Origin: CATOSP01 sp965204715
GTDB lineage: Bacteria; Chloroflexota; Dehalococcoidia; Lucifugimonadales; UBA3495
NCBI GenBank assembly: GCA_965204715.1
Contig: OZ242009.1
Coordinates: 1,426,001 to 1,490,000 of the forward strand
Direction: 5' to 3'
Length of the DNA: 64,000 nt
The notes beneath the pieces are model-generated. The model had not been told where the DNA came from. It was given only the letters and a program-made list of their open reading frames with translations, and did no database searches. The first letter of the stretch is position 1, and every line of letters starts with the position of its first letter. This document shows positions 59,397 to 64,000 of this stretch, piece after piece. A program made the translations under genes and the position numbers.

Positions 59397-61207
59397 GAAT
59401 CAGCCTCCAGCATCTCGCGCCGCGCCTCAAGCGCGGGTATCCATACGTCATCCCACCCGGGAGGGAGTATCGCCGTCCCTCTGGCTGACCCACGCACGTG
59501 GTCAATTATCGTACCCAGGTGGTCGATGGACTCCGGGTTCTCAGAGAGGGCCCGCGCCAGCAACTCCAGGACACCGGTGCCGACGCCCGCCGACCAGCCT
59601 TCCGCCCAGCCGCCAGCTGCGGAATGTACGCCAACGGCGCTTCCGGAACCGAACCCCATCAGCAGGGCCAACAACCTGAGGAACTTTTCCGGGGTGTCGA
59701 TTTGCCTGGCAAAGATCTCGCTATAGCGATCTGCCGGCTCTCCTTCGAGCCGTGAGCAGATCACCGTTGATCGTTCGATTACCAGGCTCCCATCCGTCCG
59801 GCTGGCGGCGAGTTGAAGAAACGGGGTGAGATCCGCAATTTCGCGTGGCGGTAGTTCAATGGCGACAGGTTCGGGGGGATGCAGCACGTAAGTCTCAGCC
59901 GGACGATTGTAGGTGGCAATGGTTACAGTCGTGCCCTCAGCCATGTGCGGCAACTCCGAATCCGCCGTAATGTATGAGGTCCAGCCATCAGGTGCTTTAG
60001 TGACCGCGGTACGGAACCCCACATCGGCGGCGATGTCCATGAGTAAATCCTCAAGCGCCCGACCGACTGTGCCGGTTTCATCGATCTCAGGCGTCTCGGA
60101 GGGCACGTACGGAGTCAGCATGGCGCGCATTGGGGCATCCTCGCCCACAAGAGCTTCAACCCCGTACTTCGATACGGGGCCAATGAGCTCGCATAGAAAC
60201 TCCACGTTGCCTCCGAACCCTCCTTCGGTCGCGTTCGCCGAGCCGATGTATAGATGCGCCAGACGGGCACGCTCAGCCACGTAAACCTTTGCGTGCAGAT
60301 TGTTGAGGAAGGTATGACCTGTGTTGCGGTCCACATCATCCACCGAGAGTTGGGCCGCAGAATCCAGTTCGTAAGCGTTCAGACGCTCAAGGGTGTCCGT
60401 TCGGAGTGTCGCCAGCTCCTCGCCTCGTGAAACCAGTGCCGCCTTCTGGCCGGGTGTTGCATCAAGAACTCGCTGTATAAACCCGTCCCGGACAAACGGA
60501 GAGATAAAGAGCCTTCGGTAGCCGCTGAAATGGTCCTCCACCGGAAAGGAACGAAATCCGCGAATCCCAATTGGGTGGAAGCGTGCCTCGCGCACCCCGT
60601 CCGGCAGTTCCCACCTGACCCGCCTCAGTTCCTGTGCCAGTTCCTTGACAGCATCACTCCGCTCTTTGGGCAGGCCACCTGGCACTAGACCGGGCAGTGC
60701 CTCGAAAAAGCTGGCGAGCGGGCGATTCGTGGCAATTGGACGCCGGCCCTGGAGATGACCATCAAACCAGAGGATCGTATCCCAACTGCGGTCACCGGTG
60801 AGGTTTCGTGAGAGCACGACCAGCCGGAATGCGGGTTCCCCGGATGGCCCCAGGGATCGCAGCGCCCATACCTTGGGATGAAAGATGCGGCCTCGACCGG
60901 GACGCCTTACCCCGTGGATGACGTTCTCCAGGAGAGCCACCAGGTCGGATGGCCACCTGGCGGCGTTGATGGCGCCGGCCTGGCAAAAGACGTCCAACCT
61001 TTCGCTCATCCGTCGTAGCGCTTCCATGATCTCGATCGGGTCCGGATTCTCGTCGAATCGAAACCCCGCGAATGCGAGGGGCACCATCAGGGCCGTCTCG
61101 AGATCCAGCGTGAACGTCGTCGCGACCGCGCGGTCCAGGGAGTGCCCCAGGGATGGTCGCAATGCATCAAGCAGTAGCGCGCGGTTATCGGGAGCCAGCA
61201 CTCCCAT
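59393..61207 (-). CDS. Phospholipase D-like (two-HKD) protein of the candidate defence operon
   Basis: A 604-residue PLD-superfamily protein. The first HKD-like motif is RIFHPKVWALRSLGPSG, followed by VVLSRNLTGDRSWDTILW (about residues 130-165). The second is NNLHAKVYVAERARLAHLYI, then GSANATEGGFGGNVEF (about 300-335). Paired HxK motifs are those of nucleases and phosphodiesterases, and PLD nucleases occur in several defence systems. GGGGGT before the ATG at 61207 favours that start over 61231. The start overlaps the end of the DUF6361-type gene, and the stop overlaps the helicase start by 4 bases, giving a tightly coupled operon. Confidence 0.85.
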   Translation of the reverse strand: MGVLAPDNRALLLDALRPSLGHSLDRAVATTFTLDLETALMVPLAFAGFRFDENPDPIEIMEALRRMSERLDVFCQAGAINAARWPSDLVALLENVIHGVRRPGRGRIFHPKVWALRSLGPSGEPAFRLVVLSRNLTGDRSWDTILWFDGHLQGRRPIATNRPLASFFEALPGLVPGGLPKERSDAVKELAQELRRVRWELPDGVREARFHPIGIRGFRSFPVEDHFSGYRRLFISPFVRDGFIQRVLDATPGQKAALVSRGEELATLRTDTLERLNAYELDSAAQLSVDDVDRNTGHTFLNNLHAKVYVAERARLAHLYIGSANATEGGFGGNVEFLCELIGPVSKYGVEALVGEDAPMRAMLTPYVPSETPEIDETGTVGRALEDLLMDIAADVGFRTAVTKAPDGWTSYITADSELPHMAEGTTVTIATYNRPAETYVLHPPEPVAIELPPREIADLTPFLQLAASRTDGSLVIERSTVICSRLEGEPADRYSEIFARQIDTPEKFLRLLALLMGFGSGSAVGVHSAAGGWAEGWSAGVGTGVLELLARALSENPESIDHLGTIIDHVRGSARGTAILPPGWDDVWIPALEARREMLEADS

Positions 61208-62410
61208 ACCCCCTGCCCTCGGCGATGTCATTCAGGATACGGGCGACCACTGGCCAACGGAAATTGAGGCGGCCAGACCCCGATGCCCCTCCCCACTGTC
61301 GCATGAGCCTATCGTTGCGGAGCCGCGCCTGGCCTCCCTTCTGGCGGAGTTCCCGCTGACGAATCAATGTCCGCGCATCCGAGTCGTCAGTGAATGCACG
61401 GCCATATTTCTCCTGTACCAGCCTGGCCCACTGGGCGACAAATGCGCGGGTGATTGGTGAGACGGGTCTTCCCTGCGCCGCGACCAGGGCCCACAGCCTG
61501 TCAAGGTCCCATCTATTCAGGTCACTTCCCTCGATTTCATCGTGCCACTCTTCTAACTGACCGGCAAAGTGTTCCCGCTGTCCCTCATGTTGGGATAGAC
61601 CGAGTTCCTCTGCGCGCTCGGCGAGGAGAATGTTGTAGAGTAACGCTGCTCCGTGCATCGCAACTGCGAAACGCCGCGCCTGGTCGACGGAATCGTGCAC
61701 CTGTCCAGGAGCCGTATTGACCTCGGGATCATCCCAGGCGAACCGGGCGAACTCCCAGCGCCGGGTGCCCCTGGCGACCAGGAATTGGAGCAGCGTGTCG
61801 GGAGCGGCCTGGCAAATGCGTTCAGCAAGCCAGGTAGACTCGTCCCTGGTAAGGGCAAAATCGCAACTGGTAAGCGCGAAGAAGTCCTTCGGAGGTCCCG
61901 GCATTGAGGGGTCCCAGACTGCATCGGAGTGTTCTACAAACTCCGTTGCGTCATTCAACGGACGCGCCAGTTGGCGATGGCTCCCTATCTGCGTTGGACC
62001 TCCATCGTCCCTCAGGATAGCGAATCGACGCAGGCTGTTCCAATAAATCGTAGAGGGGAGGTTCTGGATCGCTGCTCCCGCAACGCGCCAATCAATCCTT
62101 CGCGGTCGCCGCCGTTGCTCAGAGCATCGATCAAACGCCGCTCGTGCCAGTCGACCCATGATGAAAGCTGCGGACCCTGGCGTCCCCGGCGGGATCCTTC
62201 GCGGTAAAGCCATGGAACGAACAGCAAGTACCGCGCACGGGTTAGCAGCACTGAGGTTCCAGGAAACAGCGTGTCACTCAGGGCGTCCCGGATCTGGCCG
62301 AGCCCCAGCTCGTCCCGACTTTCGGCCTGGGAGAACATCGCAACGATCTCCCGGGCACGACGCTGGTCAGCCTGAGAGTAATCGAGCCACGCTACAACGG
62401 CAGGGGACAT
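61185..62410 (-). pseudogene. DUF6361-family gene with a frameshift near 62085
   Basis: The first part, from ATG at 62410 (AAGGAG six bases upstream), reads AVVAWLDYSQADQRRAREIV, ESRDELGLGQIRDALSDTLF and PGTSVLLTRARYLLFVPWLY: the N-terminal signature of DUF6361 proteins ('WLDYSxxDRRRxxxxI...DELGxGxIRDA...LFPGTSxxxTRARYfLFvPW'). After DREGLIG the homology moves to another frame: AGAAIQNLPSTIYWNSLRRF and on to the stop at 61185. A single-base change between about 62080 and 62092 joins both. Either the gene is newly broken, or the base is a sequencing error; the rest is well kept. Function unknown. Confidence 0.8.
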
Positions 62411-62991
62411 ACATGGCTCCTTTACGAGCTTGTGTCCGAGGTGGTTCGTCGAAGGTTGGTCCGACACAAAACGAGGCCCAGTGCCCGAATCTTGCCACTT
62501 GCGCCACCTGACTGGACTTGGACCTCCAACAGATCCCTGTCTTTCTACCGGTGCTAGTCCTCCCGTTCGGCGGCTTGGGCAGATCCAGTGTCCACGAGTG
62601 CCGCAGCTTCTCGTGTCGATTGAGTGCGCGGCAGCGAGCTGAGGTAACTGTGTCCAACCACCGTGAGATCCACCGTCGGGCAATGTCTATTCGCCGTCTG
62701 CGCGATCCAGGTTAACGCTTCAAGAGTAGCAGAAAGTTTCATTGCGATTGACCGACCGACATGAAAGTGGGGGATACGCAGTCGCGATTGCTTTGGTCAT
62801 CGTTGGGAGCGTCGATAAACTTCGACGAGGGCGTCCCACGCACCATCCAGAGATGGGGCCTTGAAACCTCCTGTTTACGCGCTCTCAAACCCACGCTTTC
62901 GGTTTGTCAGCCCTGTCCTTTCCCGAGGTAGCCTTGATATAGCGCCGCAGCAACATTCCCTCAGTCTGAAATGCTACTTCGCACACGGCAG
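62411..62991. other. 581-bp intergenic region upstream of the defence operon
   Basis: Short frames exist (for example 62554-62742, minus strand) but none shows a motif, ribosome-binding site or coding pattern. The region separates the AddA-like gene from the DUF6361 gene, both on the minus strand, and should carry the operon's promoter; no clear -35/-10 pair was recognised. Confidence 0.4.
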
Positions 62992-64000
62992 TCACCCGGC
63001 ATTACCGAGGTATTCTGAGGCGGTGGCCTCGGCCTGTGCAGCCAATGTGGGAATATCGGTGAGGCTTCTGGCCACATTGGCGTGGAGGAAGAGGAACATC
63101 ACCTCGGTCACCGGCATGCCCGTGGCCCTCTGGACCGCCATAGCATATGCGCCTCCTTGGAGCTGGTATCTGGAGAGGGCCTCATCGATGCTGGAGGAGT
63201 CCACGGCGTCGGTCTTGTAATCCACCAGGACCAGGCTGCCGTTTTCCTCGAACATCAGGTCGATGAAACCCTCCAGCACTCCATCCCCGACCGGGACTGC
63301 CACCGGGGCTTCGCGCCAGAACCGGGACGCCGTCGCCCTGCGCACCACGGGACTCTCCGCCGCAACCCGGACCAGCCGGGCCACCTCTTCCCAACGGCCG
63401 GGAATGCCCTCGGCCGCGGCCTGTGCGCGTGCGGTATCGTCGATGCCGCCGCCGGTGACCAGGTCAATAGTCTGGAGTACGGAGTGCACTGCCCGGCCCA
63501 GCGCGGTCCCGGCACGCCCCCTCCGCCAGGGTTCCCCGGTCCGGGGTTCCTCCTTGTTCACGCTGGCCAGCCCAGTGGCGCCCACCGAGAAGGGACGCCC
63601 CTGCCGGGCCAGCAGTTCCTCCCGCCGGCGCCTCCATTTCCCGCGTTCCTCCAGCGAGTGATCTCCCATGTCCTTGGAATTGCCGGGCTCCGGTGCTGAG
63701 GCCGGACTGTGACTGGGGGCCTCCGGCGCAGTCTCCCAGAGCCCGTCCCTGCCTTCAAAAATGGAAGCTATCTGGTCCGCATCGCTCTTGCCTCCTCCCG
63801 TGCTGCCCCGGTACATGCTGAGCACCAGGTGGTCTCTCGCCCTGGTGGTGGCCACGTAGAGCAGGCGAACACGCTCGTCGTCTCCCATTTGCCGTTCGAC
63901 GTCCAGCATTTGCGGGTAGCCGGCGGTCTCGAACCGTGCGTCCTCGGGGCCGACGCTGACCTCTGCGGCGCCGCCGCTCCGGTCAAAGATGACCCTGGGC
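62992..64000 (-). CDS. AddA/RecB-like UvrD helicase-nuclease, C-terminal part (5' end outside window)
   Basis: 336 residues are visible, and the frame is open through the right window edge. ERVRLLYVATTRARDHLVLS is the UvrD-family motif VI. A spacer rich in charged residues follows, then a PD-(D/E)XK nuclease domain of the AddA/RecB kind: RAGTALGRAVHSVLQTIDLV, VLEGFIDLMFEENGSLVLVD with YKTDAV, and YQLQGGAYAMAVQRATGMPV. The LVDYKTD element has the catalytic Asp and Lys. In AddAB/RecBCD this end processes double-strand breaks and destroys linear DNA. The partner addB is not in the window. Confidence 0.9.
   Translation of the reverse strand, partial: PRVIFDRSGGAAEVSVGPEDARFETAGYPQMLDVERQMGDDERVRLLYVATTRARDHLVLSMYRGSTGGGKSDADQIASIFEGRDGLWETAPEAPSHSPASAPEPGNSKDMGDHSLEERGKWRRRREELLARQGRPFSVGATGLASVNKEEPRTGEPWRRGRAGTALGRAVHSVLQTIDLVTGGGIDDTARAQAAAEGIPGRWEEVARLVRVAAESPVVRRATASRFWREAPVAVPVGDGVLEGFIDLMFEENGSLVLVDYKTDAVDSSSIDEALSRYQLQGGAYAMAVQRATGMPVTEVMFLFLHANVARSLTDIPTLAAQAEATASEYLGNAG

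Noticed and set aside
56190..62410. Assignment of the helicase/PLD operon to DISARM
   Set aside because: No DrmA, DrmB or methyltransferase gene is present, and DUF6361 is not a DISARM component that I know.
62554..62742. A 62-codon frame on the minus strand upstream of the defence operon
   Set aside because: No similarity and no ribosome-binding site; may be chance.
1..64000. tRNA or rRNA genes
   Set aside because: No cloverleaf with a GGTTCGA-type loop or conserved rRNA segment was recognised by eye; a tRNAscan run would settle this.

Overview
The window is GC-rich, densely coded bacterial chromosomal DNA. Three things suggest a Chloroflexota bacterium, perhaps of the Dehalococcoidia/SAR202 type: a split alternative complex III operon, a siroheme-decarboxylase haem locus, and a broad set of oxidoreductase, enolase-superfamily, amidase, amidohydrolase and cupin genes. 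The taxonomy is inferred from gene content only. No rRNA or tRNA gene was recognised.

Layout. 1-5.2 kb: respiratory operon on the minus strand (2-TM protein, pentahaem cytochrome, MopB-like lipoprotein, four-cluster ferredoxin subunit, NrfD/ActC membrane subunit cut by the window edge) behind a strong sigma70-like promoter. 5.2-8.8 kb: a decayed ISAs1-type transposase, an MscS channel, an isoaspartyl methyltransferase and a MerR-like regulator. 8.9-11.7 kb: tetrapyrrole operon (fused siroheme decarboxylase, precorrin-2 dehydrogenase, hemC). 11.9-20.5 kb: catabolic/housekeeping enzymes. 20.5-30.5 kb: a genome-defence-like segment with a RecQ-phosphoribosyltransferase/DprA pair, a Uma2 protein, a CapA-like protein, a BsaWI-like restriction enzyme carrying its own XRE domain convergent with a methyltransferase, and an AAA ATPase-PIN pair. 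30.6-47.3 kb: RtcB, amidase, two RidA proteins, amidohydrolase, enolase-superfamily enzyme, cupins, enoyl-CoA hydratase, HIT, MogA, an NHL/DUF1501/DUF1800 operon, and several decayed genes (a HEPN-like gene with two in-frame stops, a PIN fragment, a transposase remnant).

47.4-52.4 kb: small hypothetical genes, a DnaQ-type exonuclease fragment touching one orphan type I-E CRISPR repeat, a lipoprotein with repeated Cache-like sensor modules, and a nucleobase-permease-like protein with an extra C-terminal ATPase-like domain. 52.6-56.2 kb: three different IS630-family elements head to tail, each abutting the next at a single TA dinucleotide and each encoding its transposase through an A7 frameshift site. 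The last has landed in the 3' end of an SF2 helicase gene. 56.2-64 kb: a three-gene candidate defence operon (DUF6361-type protein with a frameshift, two-HKD phospholipase-D-like protein, SF2 helicase), then the 3' part of an AddA/RecB-like helicase-nuclease that runs out of the window.

The most interesting points are the DUF6361-PLD-helicase operon and the IS630 pile-up that supplies its last codons, the RecQ-PRTase/DprA, XRE-restriction enzyme and ATPase-PIN modules at 20-30 kb, and the lone CRISPR repeat fused to an exonuclease fragment.
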